A DNA stretch of 64,000 nt from Tanypteryx hageni (Eukaryota; Arthropoda; Insecta; Odonata; Petaluridae): positions 22,588,869 through 22,652,868 of the forward strand of contig CM054114.1 in the NCBI GenBank assembly GCA_028673005.1. Direction: 5' to 3'. The notes below the pieces were generated by a model. It saw only the letters and a program-made list of their open reading frames with translations. It did not search any database and was not told the DNA's origin. Positions 9,640 through 20,826 of the stretch are shown piece after piece. How positions within the stretch are numbered: position 1 is the first letter of the stretch; each line of letters begins with the position of its first letter. The translations under genes were made by a program, and so were the position numbers.

Positions 9640-10340
9640 GCAGCTGTGCTGAAACTGGCATTTCCTATACTACTGGCCTGGATACGTGGTGAAACCGATT
9701 CTCATGGACGAGTTAAACCAACGCGGACAAGTAGATCTCATGGACTTTCAGAGTTTACTGGATGGGGATTATAAATTAACCCTGCATTATCAAGTGCACC
9801 TGAGTAAATTTCACCTTATACATCCATTGGTGTTGAAATTGGCGACAGAGGTTGCCAGAATATTTGCTGAGCATCTTTTTAGACTTTGGGGTACCGCACG
9901 TATTGCAGTCAGATAATGGTAGAGAATTCACGGACAAAATAATAAGAGAGCTCAGCAAATTGTGGCCCAGGATGGTTCTGGTCAACGGGAGACCTCGATA
10001 TCTGCAGAGTCAAGGGTCGGTCGAATGAAGCAAAGCCACGATGAAGGATGTGGGACAATAAGACACCGAATTGGAGATTGGGGTTGGGATTTGTTCAGTG
10101 GAGCATGAACACGACTTTCCACGAGGCCATCAAGACGACGCCATATCAGGCCATGTTTGGCTGCAAATCAAAGATCGGTTTGGGGACGTCTCTTTTGGCA
10201 GAATTTTCAGAAAAAATTGCAACTGATATTATGGAAGAGGAAATGGAGGATCTTATTATTGCCAACACTCGGAAGGGGAAATTGCAGGACCATCTCACCG
10301 ACAAATTGACAAAACATGAGAGGAGAAAATAGCTAGGCCA
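9640..10340 (+). pseudogene. Ty3/KRBA2-type integrase relic
   Basis: The translation resembles the retroviral-type integrase core (rve) found in KRAB-A domain-containing protein 2-like genes and Ty3-like elements. The GQVDLMDFQS stretch holds the first catalytic Asp; a later segment, in another frame, reads LQSDNGREF (second Asp) and RPRYLQSQGSVE (Glu, about 36 residues later). Then follows VQWSMNTTFHEAIKTTPYQAMFGCK. Pieces are split over three frames by at least two frameshifts and several stops, so it is non-functional. No protease or reverse transcriptase is seen upstream, so this is an isolated integrase gene or a solo fragment. Confidence 0.8.
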
Positions 10341-10430
10341 TCTCACAGACAAATTGACAAACCTCAAGAAGAGGAAATAGTGGGACCATCTCACTGACAA
10401 ATTGATGAACCTCAAGAAGAGGATGTCACA
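10285..10430. repeat. ~50-bp tandem repeat, three units
   Basis: The CCATCTCAC-GACAAATTGA motif with a following AAGAGGA stretch occurs three times in a row at the 3' end of the integrase relic. The first unit is still in the integrase reading frame (DHLTDKLTKHERRK), so part of the coding sequence was tandemly amplified. Confidence 0.85.
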
Positions 10431-10440
10431 AGCCATTAAA

Positions 10441-10802
10441 TGTTCTGAAAAAGGACAGCAAAAAATTTAAATTTATAAGCCGAAAGAATGAGAAATATTA
10501 AGAAAAGGAAAGTGAAAGATAGGTGACTGCGTTAACCTTCACATTGTGCAATACGACCAAGGTAGAGGTGACTCCACTAATTTGATCGTTGTAGTCATGG
10601 ATATCAAGGACGAAAAATTAAAGTTTGGAATGTAGAAAAAAGTATAAGAGTAATCGTTCGCAAGCTTTCCATAGCTAAAGGGCAGGTAATTCAAAGATGT
10701 GGATGTCACCAAAATTGCATGACAAGAATATGTCAATGCTTTAACCTCTTCCGTTATTTGCCCGTATTAATGTGCAAAATTTTTGTTCCAAAAAATATTT
10801 TT
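10441..10802. other. no recognisable gene
   Basis: AT-rich spacer between the integrase relic and a (TA)n tract. No frame, splice site pair or repeat that I can assign. Confidence 0.4.
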
Positions 10803-10804
10803 GC

Positions 10805-10830
<26 letters not shown>
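10803..10830. repeat. (TA)n microsatellite, left flank of the Tigger element
   Basis: An alternating AT run sits directly against the left inverted terminus of the Tigger-like element. A second TA run starts at the other terminus (13089). TA-targeting elements prefer such tracts, so the element probably inserted into one pre-existing array. Confidence 0.9.
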
Positions 10831-10835
<5 letters not shown>

Positions 10836-11088
10836 CTCCTCGACTTACAACCTATGCGACTTACGACCATCCGCACTTTTGACAACAAAAAATAAATAAA
10901 TAAAAATAATAAATAAATAAAGATAACTACATGGTAGGGTCAAAAAGTTCCCGAAATTGATGCCTAGAGCACAGCAGGGTCTAGGCATCAGAGTCTGTTT
11001 GACCCTCCCACTGCCTCTCACTCAGTCGCTTTCAAGCATCAGTTGCGTGTGGATTTGTTACAATTGTATCTGAAATATTACCCCTAAA

Positions 11089-12784
11089 ATGACTGGTAAA
11101 AGGAAAATACTTTCATCTGCAGGTGCGCCAGCCAATAAGTCAAGGAAGGCTATTGATTTAGACTGTAAAATGAAGAATATCCGGCAGTATGAATGCGGAA
11201 AGAAGGTTAATACAATTGCACGTGACTTGAAGTTATCACATTCCACAGTATTAATGATACTTAAGGACAAAGAAAGAATTTGTGAAGCTGTGAAAGGTTC
11301 TGCACCTATGCAGTCTACAATTTTAACCAAACAACGACAGGGAATGAAATGGAGAAATTGTTATTCATGTGGATGGCAGATTCAATACAGAAAAAAATAC
11401 CCATGAGCCTTCTCGCAGTGCAAACAAAGGCTAGATGTCTTTTTCAGACATTAAAATCACGCTCCGGAGACGATTACGCACAAGATTTTCAGGCTAGTAA
11501 TGGGTGGTTTATGTGTTTTAAAAAAAGATTTGCTTTGCATAATGTACATATCACAGGAGAAGCAGGAAGTGCAGATGAAGAAGGAGCCCAAAAATTCGTT
11601 GATAGTTTTAACAAATTAATTGAAGTAAAAGGTTATATACCAGAACAAATTTTCAACGTAGACGAAAGTGGCTTGCTACGAATGCCTACTCGTACATACA
11701 TACATCAAGAAGAAAAAAGGATGCCAGGATTCAAAGGTTTTAAGGATATGTTAACTTTGTTGCTTGGTGGTAATGCCGCGGGTTTTAAGCTGAAGCCTTT
11801 TCTAATCTATCATTCGGAAAAACCTCGTGCATTTAAGCACATCAACAAGCATACACTGCCCGTTTGCTACCATTCAAACCCTGAAGCTTGGATGATTCAA
11901 GCACTGTTCGAAGACTGGTTCATGAACTGCTTCATTCCCCAGGCTCGTGAATATTGTGCGGAGAGAGGTATCCCTTTCAAGATTTTATTGATTATGGACA
12001 ATGCCCTTGGCCACCCCCCTCATCTGGACGACCTTCATCCCGATGTTACAGTGGTTTTTATGCCACCTAACACAACCGCTATCATCCAACCCATGGATCA
12101 GGGTGCTATTTCATTTCATTTCATTTCATTTCATTTAAGGCTCATTACCTCAAAACGACATTCACACAAGCCATCAAAGTCATCGATTCTGATGCAGATT
12201 TATCTTTTTGAGATTTTTGGAAGCAGTACAACATTCTTCAGTGTATCAAGAATATTTCGACCTCATGGGAATGTGTACCAAAGAACTGTACGTCAGGAAT
12301 TTGGAAAAAGTGTCTCAAATGTTATGCGAATGCATTTGAAGGATTTGAACAAGAAGAGGAGCTAGAAGTGATTAGAGAAGACATAGTTAAATTTGCAAAC
12401 AATCTAGAATTAAAACGTGAAATAGAAGATGTAGAGGAGTTGCTAGATTGTGAGACAAAAGAACTTTTAGATGAAGAGTTGATTGAATTGGAAGCACACA
12501 GAGTGGCAGAAGAAAAAGCGAGAGAAGAAGATGAGCCAGAAAAGAAATTCACGACAAAGGGTTTATCTGATTTGTTTTCACAATTGAATAAAGCTCTAGC
12601 CAGTTTTGAAGTAATGGATCCTAATGTCGAACGCTTTGCAAAGGTTGAACATATCATTCAAGATGCTGTGCGTTGTTATCGTGAGATATATGATGAAATA
12701 AAGAAAAAATCTATTCAAACAAAGCTCATCATGTTCCTCAAAAAACCATCTACCTCAACCCAAGAACATGATTGTGAAAATTAA
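11089..12784 (+). pseudogene. Tigger/TIGD1-like transposase, frameshifted
   Basis: The N-terminus (MTGKRKILSSAGAPANKSRK, then a psq-type helix-turn-helix with VNTIARDLKLSHSTVL) is followed by the CENP-B-type DNA-binding region and a DDE_1 core. Catalytic motifs are FNVDESGL, LIMDNALGHP and IIQPMDQG. A ~140-residue acidic C-terminal tail follows (12368-12784). Two lesions are visible. A frame change occurs near 11345-11406, where the first frame passes to the second at MEKLLF. A second comes just after PMDQG, where an (ATTTC)n run (12108-12136) replaced coding sequence, and a stop follows downstream. The gene is recent enough that all three catalytic aspartates are intact. Confidence 0.93.
12108..12136. 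repeat. (ATTTC)n microsatellite inside the transposase gene
   Basis: About five ATTTC units sit immediately after the codons for the third catalytic Asp. Relatives continue GVI-type sequence there, so the pentanucleotide expansion both inserted residues and shifted the frame. Confidence 0.9.
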
Positions 12785-13085
12785 AAGTATATTTTCAATT
12801 GCTCTTTTTCACAGAAACAATTTTTTTATTGTATGTATGCGGAATTTCATTTGTTTTTATTTTTACATTAATTTTAGGTTGTATTTTTGTTTACAGTACA
12901 ATAGAGTACATATTATGTACTTTCCACATTATGTACAATAATTATACATAGATTGAATTTTTGTGTTTTATATTTTTTTAACCCGTTTGAATGAAAATAG
13001 TGTTAAAAATATAAATCCGACACACGACCAGATCAACTTACGACCTGTCAGTCGGAACGGAACTCGGTCATAAGTTGAGGAGAAG

Positions 13086-13088
<3 letters not shown>

Positions 13089-13130
<42 letters not shown>
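13089..13130. repeat. (TA)n microsatellite, right flank of the Tigger element
   Basis: A run of TA dinucleotides starts at the right terminus CTG and ends where the SINE-like sequence begins. Confidence 0.95.
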
Positions 13131-13132
<2 letters not shown>

Positions 13133-13315
13133 AAATTCCAGCGAGACGGGTGCCTGTGTATTGCAAAATGCCCAGGCCGACCAGGCCCTTTGGAGGAGAA
13201 GGTGCATCATGTGAGGGAGTTGTTTCAACACAGCCCCCGACAATCCACTGACAGAGGACAGGGTTCATGGTTGAAGCGACAAGTCTTAGCCTTTAAATGA
13301 AGAAGAAGAAGTACT
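13131..13315 (+). repeat. SINE-like fragment with (GAA)n tail
   Basis: A GC-richer, non-coding segment ends in GAAGAAGAAGAAGTA, a typical SINE tail. A related tail on the opposite strand occurs at 58305-58600 (AGAAGAAG after ...AAGACAACACT; here ...CGACAAGTCTTAGCC). No clear box A/B is visible in this copy, so it is 5' truncated or not tRNA-derived. The assignment rests on the tail and compositional contrast only. Confidence 0.4.
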
Positions 13316-13392
13316 ATATGTATGAACCCTTAACTTTTTACCTCTTTGCTCTCAGCAGCTAGCGTTAATGAATTTTGAAGATTTTTTGGATA

Positions 13393-16386
13393 GGGGAAGG
13401 TGGGCCACAATGGGTCATGTTCCACAGTGGATCATTGAATTTCCCTCCTTTCTCATCTGTTGTAAAAAAAGTGGCGCTCTGGTGTTAATTTTTGTAACTA
13501 CTAATACACATTTTCCGTAGGATTTTGACAAGTTAGTTTACTTGTGCATCATTGTATGAGAAGAAGTGTGTTTTGACATCGCCAAAGTAAAATTTCCTGT
13601 TCTGGTAAGTTCATTTTTTACATTATTTTAGTTTAAGTATTTTTAATTCCAGTAGTACTATGGAATACTGTTATATGTATGCTATAAAATCATATATTAA
13701 CCAAGTAACATACGAGTAATTAGGTTATGTAAAATATGAATTTTTACAAAATCTCCACATGGGCCACAATGGGTCAATTTCGTGGGGCAGTATTAAACTT
13801 TTCATGTTTATTTTTGTTTCATTGCAGGACAAAATGACTCGCAACTGAAAACAGAAAACCACCAATGGGATGTTTACAGAAGAAGAAATGAGAAGTGCAG
13901 TTAATTTGGTTATGAAAGACAGATTTTCTATTCATCAAGCTGCAGAACGAAGTGGGATTAAATTTTCAACTCTTCAACGGTGAGTCATTCAAGTTACACT
14001 GAATTGTTTTACACATTATGTTAATCATTAGACATCAAGATATAAGATGTTTATACTATTGCTAAACACAACTGTTATCAACAAATTAATTATGGAACTC
14101 TTGCATTTTGTCTGTGCAGGTATGTTGCGAAGGCAAAGACAGAAGGAGAACCTGTTCGAATGGTTCCGAACTATGCCTGTTGACTAGTCTTTACTGCCGA
14201 ACAAGAAAAATAGTAACAAATTATCTTGTTCAATGTTCAGCTATGTGCTATGGAAAATCGACCAGAGATGTTAGGGGTATTGCATATGAAATGGCAGATA
14301 TTAATAAGATAAGCATTCCTGATAGTTGGCATAGGGATAGAAAAGCTGGGCTAGAGTGGATGTGGTCATTTCTTAAAAGAAATGAATTGAGTCTTAGAAC
14401 ACCTGAAGGTTTTTGTCTCGCATGACATCATTTAATGAACATAATGTCAACCTTTTCTTCACAAACTTAGAAAGTCTTTATAGACAGGAGGAAAATTTTG
14501 CTTATGGAATTAGAGTGTAGAATTTAGATGAGACAGGAACTACAACAGTGCAAAATTCCAGTAAAATAATTGCAAAAAAATGTGTAAAGCAGGTTAATGT
14601 AACAACTAGCCAAGAACGTGGTATGTTAGTGACAACTTGTTTAGCCATTAGTGCCACTGGGTCATTTAATCCACCAGTAATGGTCTTTCCTAGAAAACAT
14701 TATAAAACACACATGATCAATGGGGCCCCTCTTGGCACTTTGGGTTTATCCAATCCTAGCGGCTGGATGACCTCAGATCTTTTCCCACAAGTTATCCAAC
14801 ACTTCGGCATCGAAAGAAAACCCTTGCCTATTAATATTGGACAATCATGAGAGTCATATTTCTATAGAAGCTCTGGACCTAGCAAAATCCAATGGTGTCA
14901 CGATATTAACACTTCCACCTCATAGCAGTCATCGGATGCAGCCTCTTGATGTTTCCGTGTATGGGCCTTTTAAAGTTTACTACAATCAAGTACTTCAATC
15001 TTGGTTGTTGGCTCATGCAGGAATTCCACTTTCTATCCATGATGTAGCACCTTGCGTAGGAACAGCTTTCAACAAAGCATTTGTGCCAACGAATATTATT
15101 AATGGCTTCAAACATTTAGGCATTTTTCCATTTGATAAATCAATTTTTTCAGAAGATGATTTTTTGTGTAGCTCTGTGACTGATGGGGAAAACCCTAAGG
15201 AAAATTCTGAGGCAGGGCCATCTAGTGTTTCTGTTCCTGGTAGCTCTGCAATGATCCCTTCAACTTCTAAAAGCACATAAGTTGGACCTATCACAGAAAT
15301 ACTGGCTTCTCCTTCTACTTCATTTGATTCTACACACCAATGCAAAAAGTTTATAAATCCTGCTGAATTCAAAGGCTTTCCTAAAGCAAAACCAAGAAAG
15401 CTTAATCGAAAACCCCAAGAGAAAGGCACTAGTATTATTGCAACCAGCACCTTAGAAAAATTTAAATTACAAGCAAAGGCTGAAAACCGAAAAGCGAAGA
15501 AAGCTAAAATGCTAAAACCTAAAGTTCTTTTTGCAAAAAATCTGAAAAAGAAATAACAGAATCAGATGAAGAGGAAGAAAAATGGATGGGAAGTTCTTTG
15601 TCCTGTTCGTCCAAAGAGAGTTTTGAAGAATTTGAAATGGACATCACATCACAATTCATCAATGGGAAGCTAGATAGACCACTAAAGAAAGATGAATTTG
15701 TTCTTGTCGAATTTACTGACAAGAATAAATTTTAACACATTGGTCAATATACTGGGGTTATGGCAAGTGATGGAGCCCTTGAAATTAATTTCTTACTGCA
15801 CAATTTGAAATTAGAAAACACATTCTTCTTTCCCAATATCCCGGATGTTGCAGATGTATCAGAAAAAGAGATAAGGTTGATATTGCCTCCACCAATAAAT
15901 ATTTATGGTACGAAAAGAATACAAGGTAAAATAAAATTTGATATCACTTTTTCCATCATAGATTTACGTTAAGTAGAGAACATCTTAATGTTCTAATGTT
16001 CAAATCTGAAATGTTTGTTTTAATTTTCATATTACTGTATCTATTTTTAATGTTATTTAGCCTACAGCAATCATTACGTATTTTTTAAATAAAAATGTGA
16101 TTTATTTGAATTTAAACTCTTCTTTAAACTTATTTCTAGGTTGACCCAATGTGGCCCAAGGGTTGACCCATTGTGCCCCACACATGGTCCACAGTGGGTC
16201 AATATTTCATTTTTGAAATTTGATTTTTCTCTGATTTTGTGTGCAAAAATTTTATATTCCAACATTCAGTTGTTGTTGCTTATGAGTTGAAGTTTATATT
16301 CCACCCATTTAAAAGTGGAAATATTTTCTCTAAAAAAATAGAAAAATCAAAAACTGATAATTGACCCACTGTGGCCCACCCTCCCC
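13393..16386 (+). mobile_element. pogo-superfamily transposon with complete ends and an intron-containing transposase
   Basis: The termini GGGGAAGGTGGGCCACAATG and its inverted partner (GGGGAGGGTGGGCCACAGTG) are flanked by TA at 13391-13392 and 16387-16388. Variants of the inner word GGCCACAATGGGTCA recur at 13757, 16141, 16160 and 16190, so the subterminal regions carry several probable transposase-binding sites. It is 2994 bp with one gene. Confidence 0.95.
13834..15735 (+). pseudogene. pogo-type DDE_1 transposase (TIGD6/clz9-like group), decayed
   Basis: A 5'-UTR intron (donor 13605, acceptor ending 13827) precedes ATG 13834. The helix-turn-helix segment TEEEMRSAVNLVMKDRFSIH ends at a donor at 13980, and joins across an intron to exon start 14120 with a codon split as CG|G. 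The core follows: NLDETG near 14525, LDNHESH near 14838, and MQPLDVSVYGPF near 14938, then a Ser/Pro-rich linker and a lysine-rich tail. Damage includes TGA at 13846, TGA after NYAC, TAG just before NLDETG, and frameshifts near 14420 and before LDNHESH. A possible C-terminal tail lies at 15760-15972. Splicing signals are intact although the protein is not. Confidence 0.92.
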
Positions 16387-16431
16387 TACACTTTCTATGG
16401 AAGAAAAGTTATAATTATCTGTTAGTGCGAG

Positions 16432-16905
16432 TTGGGAACCTTCCTTATAAGTAAAAGAGGAAAGGTATATGAAAAATTAGGAAAAAAATTTAAATTTCTA
16501 ATGGATATGGGGAACAAAATGATATCAAGTATTGATGATGAAAGTATTACATTTGTTAAAACATATTTTAATGTTGACATAGACAAACAATTAAAGATTG
16601 AATGTGAGCAACTCAAAAGAATATATTAAATTGTCTAAAGATGCATTTGAAGAACAATCTTTAACATGTCCACTTATATTAAATTTGATCCTAAAAATAA
16701 ATCTTATAGATCTTTTTGCAAATCTATACACGATTTTGAAAATTTATTTGACGATGCCAATAACGAGTTGCAAACCAGAAAGAGCTTTTCCTAAATTGTC
16801 TGTCATTAAAAATAAATACAGGCCTACAATGAGGGATGAAAGACAGCCATTTGTCAGTTCTTTCGATAGAAAGTGATATTCTCAAGCTCGAAATTCAGGT
16901 CAAAT
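16432..16905 (+). pseudogene. hAT transposase C-terminal (dimerisation) fragment
   Basis: The stretch around 16700-16850 encodes YTILKIYLTMPITSCKPERA, then FPKLSVIKNKYRPTMRDER. This matches the hAT-family C-terminal dimerisation domain, where relatives read (C/S)xxERxFSKLxxIKxxxRSTM. An upstream frame (16432-16629) gives the preceding helical region, joined after a frameshift near 16600. It begins 45 bases after the right end of the pogo element, so the pogo may have inserted at or near it. The ZMYM1-like branch is the closest group I recognise. The N-terminal and catalytic parts are absent. Confidence 0.85.
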
Positions 16906-18060
16906 CCAAAGCTTTCGTTCAGACGTTTGCAGGTAATTCTGTTGTCTCTAAGCACTCTACAAGTCCACTGGTAAAACCCTAACCCAATACCTCGACCTAT
17001 TTTCCCTTCCCCAATTCAATGAATCCCGAGCTGCTCAACTCTTTTACATAGTTTGGGAGGACCAGAAAAGGAAGACGTTGCCATCCTCGATTGCAGAATT
17101 GCGGTTCCAGAATAAATAGCATCGCTACCCGCGATATTCATCATTCGAGAATCTGACTTGAACCTGTCAAGATGCATCTCCTCAACTTCGAGTGGAGCAC
17201 AGATCAAAAAGTGAAAGAGACGGCTGCGGTGGAGGTGGATACCAAAAGAGTTTTTTGGTGGTTTTCAAAGCCCGAACAAATGGATCGGTGGAGGCAAGAA
17301 AGTGAAATCACTTAACGTTGTCCTGTGTAACGAGAAATCTTTTGCGAATGGATTCATCCCCTACACCGAGCATCTCCCTTGCCTGGAAACTATCATTCAA
17401 GATGCCACCGCCCTCTACACCTTCGACGATGAAAAATGCGCCTTTCTCTCTGATCTCACCGAACGCACTTTCATCAGCATGAGGAAAGATTTAGATTGTC
17501 CTTCACCATTTGACCATTTCTTCCCCACCATTTCCTGCGTGAATCCATGCCAGTGCTTACACAAGAGTAATTGCGTATTAAGAAATGCGTACTGCTTATC
17601 TCATTGGCTGAAATTCATAAACTTGAAGGTCGATGTACAGCCCTATTCTACCAATGCCGAATGTTCCACCTCCTCACTCCCCTTCTGCCTCCTCCTAAAG
17701 CATATATCCAGGCACTCAACCTAGTTATCAACAGTTGTCATGCAGAAACCAGCAAGTGCAATCTCCCGTTCTTCCTAAATGTACACGGGTAACTTCACCG
17801 CCACCACCATCCAGTCTGGAACCTGACACCCCTGAGATGCAACCATCACCTCCATCAAGTCTGCAGCCACCACCCACTTCAAAATCTAACAGACAGCCAA
17901 AACTGTGCAGAAGAAGAAGAAGGCAGTGTGTGATACTAGCCATTTGTTACCAAAAACTGTGTTTTTCTTGAACTCTGCTAAAACAAAATTTGTCAGCATC
18001 GGGTTTGATCCTGAGAGACAGGGAAGTGACCGTACAGTTATCTCAAATGAACAAGGGATC
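16906..18060 (+). other. unrecognised coding-like block, GC-richer than its flanks
   Basis: Three plus-strand frames successively look coding. One from about 16990 reads YLDLFSLPQFNESRAAQLFY. One from ATG 17171 encodes 46 residues including KRVFWWFSKPEQMDRWRQES. One from 17302 reads FIPYTEHLPCLETIIQDATA and then FDDEKCAFLSDLTERTF. It then shifts near 17600 to AEIHKLEGRCTALFYQCRMF and CHAETSKCNLPFF, and again near 17770 to a Ser/Pro-rich PPPPSSLEPDTPEMQPSPPS tail. The pattern suggests one gene broken by several frameshifts. No domain is recognised. It ends about 220 bases before the piggyBac element. Confidence 0.35.
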
Positions 18061-18283
18061 GGTTGATCTAAACTACACCGATTGGTACAAATTTGTTAGC
18101 CAAGAGAAACTAATATCTGATTATTTTAATTATTCCAAATATGAAAATTGATAAAATATTTTTATGAAGGCATATGATGAAAAAAAATAAATGAAAAATT
18201 TAATTTCCTCTAATCTACTACAACGTGATTTAGGACTATACTTAACGATTATATTTCTCTCCTGCCTTGATCGCTCTCTTTAA

Positions 18284-20521
18284 CCCTTTGTGGTCCAGAT
18301 ATTTTTTTCTGTTTGGGTACCAGGTGGTCCAAGTTAATGTTGATAGTTTTGCTGATTTTGGAAACATTTTATTTTATCAAAAAAATGAAATACATGACAT
18401 TGAAAAATTTACTTTCTTTTGCTGCAGTGTTTAAATGCAAGCTCTTAAACGTATTTTTACAATTTATAATTCAACATGGTGTGGTATCTTCTGAAACAGT
18501 CTCCAACATGGAGTCTGGGTTTCCTTTCACTATTTCACAAATGTAGCAGGTTTCTTTTCTCCCACCTGCCACTTTCCGGTTTGAGCACACCAAAGTCCTT
18601 ATGCTTTCCCTCTGGGTGTGAAATGATGATATGCAGCTTCCCATCCAAGCGTTGCATCCTGTCAGAAGTAGAAAGTCGCCCTCTTCTGGATGCAGAACCA
18701 CTCCGGAAATCTCCGATCAGTTCCATTAGAAGCCTTTGCCAAAATTGTTTGTGTGTTAGAGATTTGCTCTTTCTATTTTTACTGCATTCTTTGAATAAGA
18801 TGCTTGTATTTACAATGGAAGCCTCAAAACCCCAAAAGAACAATTTCCTCCACCACTTGAGCGACTTCCGTAAAAAGCAATTAGTAGCAGTGTACTGGTC
18901 TGTGACATCTACTCCTTCCATATTTTCATTGTACCTAACTACAACACTGGGTTTCATAACCATTTGGATTTTGCCACTCTTTGTCCTTCTCTGGACTGTT
19001 TCTGATGCTGACGTGCCCCATGTGATCAATACTGTAACCACTTTCTTATCACGCCATGCAACGAGTAAGGTGTTTTTCTTTTGGTATGCCATTATTTCTC
19101 CTTTTTTTAGCTTTGGCTTCTTCATACATATTGGAATATCTTTTTTGTTAGGCATTACTGTTCCAGTGAGATGACATTTTTCATCAAGCAATGCGGTAGC
19201 AAGTTTTGGACTTGTATAAAAGCGATCAGTAAAAATATGGTAACCAGAAGCTTCAGGTATTGACTGTGTAAGATTATTGTAAAGATGTAGTACTATCCTA
19301 CTTGTAAATGGCAGATGCGGTTTGATCAGTCCTTCTGTGGTATGTTTTCCAAAATATGGAACAAATGAATATATATATATATAACTACAACAAGAGTCTG
19401 CCAAAACATAAACATGGAGATCCCATTTTGTAGGTTTTTTTGGTTATAAGTTATGAATGCTATTTTCCCCTTGAAGCCAATAGTAGATTCATCTATAGAA
19501 ATATTTTTTCCTGGCACAAAGTGTTCCCTGAATCTGTTTTCTAAATAATGGAGGAAATGACTAACTTTCTGAATTCTTGTTTTTAGACTTGTATCTAAGC
19601 TGGGCATGGTCTCCAAATGTAGTGCCCAAAAGATTTGTAAAAACCGTCGGCGGGTGAAAATCTTACCGAAAAATGAGATTTTTGAATGAAATGCTTGAGA
19701 CCAATAATCCTTTATATCAGTGAAAGGAATTATCCCCATGTTGATTATTACACCTAGAAATGCTCACATCTCTTCCTCTACGACATCAGTCCAGGTTAGC
19801 CATATCGAATATTGAGACAATGTTTTGGAGCTTAGTGTTTTTCTGGCATATGCATTGGTTTTAGCAATGAGTTTCTTTACAAGGGTTTCCATGAAAAACA
19901 ATTTGAAAAATTCAAGTGGAGTGGAGTGGCAGCTGGAACTTGCGGACCTAAAGTCTTATTCCCGTGTTCAAAACGTATTTTTGAATGGTAATTGTCATTA
20001 TATGTTACATTTTGCCAAATATAATTGTCAAAAATAGCATCATCATCACAACTATCTGAGTCACTAATAATTCTCAGAAGATTTGTATGTACCCTTCTAA
20101 GAACAATGTCATCATCAGAATCACTTGAAAAAACATTAGATGGACCAGGATCAGCTACGAGTTTTTGTTTTTTCCATCTTGGCTTTGTCACGCGTGAACA
20201 TCGTTCACTTTGTTCGTTATCACTTTCTTGTAGCTCGTCGAAATCAACATCTATTTCTTGCATATAATCATCATCACTATTTTCAAATTCATTACTATTA
20301 AACATGGGGTTCGTTTTTTTTTACTTTTTTATCCATAATAACAACGTCACTGTCCGGCCATCTACCGTGCAGAAAATACATCACGTAAATACTTGCAGAA
20401 TTCTAAATCATCCACAGATGGCATAAATCATCATAAAGTCGTGTGTCGAGGCCACCTTGACATAGGATCCACTAGAATGAAATGTTATGTCGAGTCCACC
20501 TCGACATAGGACTGCAAAGGG
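18284..20521 (-). mobile_element. piggyBac-like transposon with complete TTAA-flanked ends
   Basis: It is flanked by TTAA at 18280-18283 and 20522-20525. The termini are CCCTTTGTGGTCC and, inverted, CCCTTTGCAGTCC. The right subterminal region carries repeated GTCGAGG-TGGAC words, including a palindromic arm. At 2238 bp and with a transposase on the minus strand it is the size of an autonomous element. Confidence 0.95.
18476..20305 (-). pseudogene. piggyBac-like transposase, broken
   Basis: Reading down from ATG 20305: an acidic N-terminus (SDDDYMQEIDVDFDELQESD), then the DDE_Tnp_1_7 core. Motifs in order are AFLGVIINMG, ISIDESTIGFKGK (first Asp), HIFTDRFYTSP (second Asp) and MEGVDVTDQY (third Asp). 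A C-terminal Cys-rich finger (GVCSN...GRKETCYICEI) ends at 18476. Lesions: frame changes near 19880 and near 18590, a stop before AFLGV near 19760, and a short (TA)n insertion near 19367-19383 inside the core. All three catalytic aspartates survive. The enzyme would cut and paste at TTAA. Confidence 0.95.
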
Positions 20522-20642
20522 TTAACAGTGACTTTCTTGCATTAAAATTATAACGATATGCATTCTTTATGAATTGTTTTGTTAATATTAAACCTGCATT
20601 AAGGAGCATAACTAAGACATAACTAAGAGTAAAGTGTTTACG

Positions 20643-20826
20643 ATAGTCGCAGGTAGGTGTTGTAGTGATGGCAACAAAAAAATAGTTTTAAAAATATCTC
20701 AAACAAAACATTATATGGAAAATGTTTCAAACATAGGTTATAGAAAATGAAATTTCCTACAACTTTTATTCCAATACATTTTTACATTCATCAAATATTA
20801 AAGCAAATATTTCAAAAAAATCTGAT
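20643..20826. repeat. dispersed repeat, inverted partner of 48826-48995
   Basis: The segment with CAACTTTTATTCCAATACAT and the following TTTTTACAT-CATCAAATATTAAAGCAAATATT matches the reverse complement of 48826-48995. A more diverged direct relative follows at about 21010-21140 (TGTGGCAGCTAAAAAATATAG and a TGTTGTAGAA...TTTCCTGCAA stretch). No coding capacity is seen. Three copies in the window suggest a moderately abundant non-coding family. Confidence 0.75.

Larger units (their letters stand above)
10831..13088 (+). mobile_element. pogo-superfamily (Tigger/TIGD1-like) transposon
   Basis: The inverted termini are ACCTTCTCCTCGACTTAC on the left and, read in reverse complement, CAGCTTCTCCTCAACTTATG on the right. 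Both continue with GACTTACGACC-like and ACTTACGACC-like subterminal copies. It is ~2.26 kb long and holds one transposase gene. Its flanks are (TA)n on both sides, consistent with a TA duplication. Confidence 0.9.

Noticed and set aside
18476..19174. 232-codon plus frame at 18.5-19.2 kb
   Set aside because: It is the antisense shadow of the piggyBac transposase core on the minus strand.
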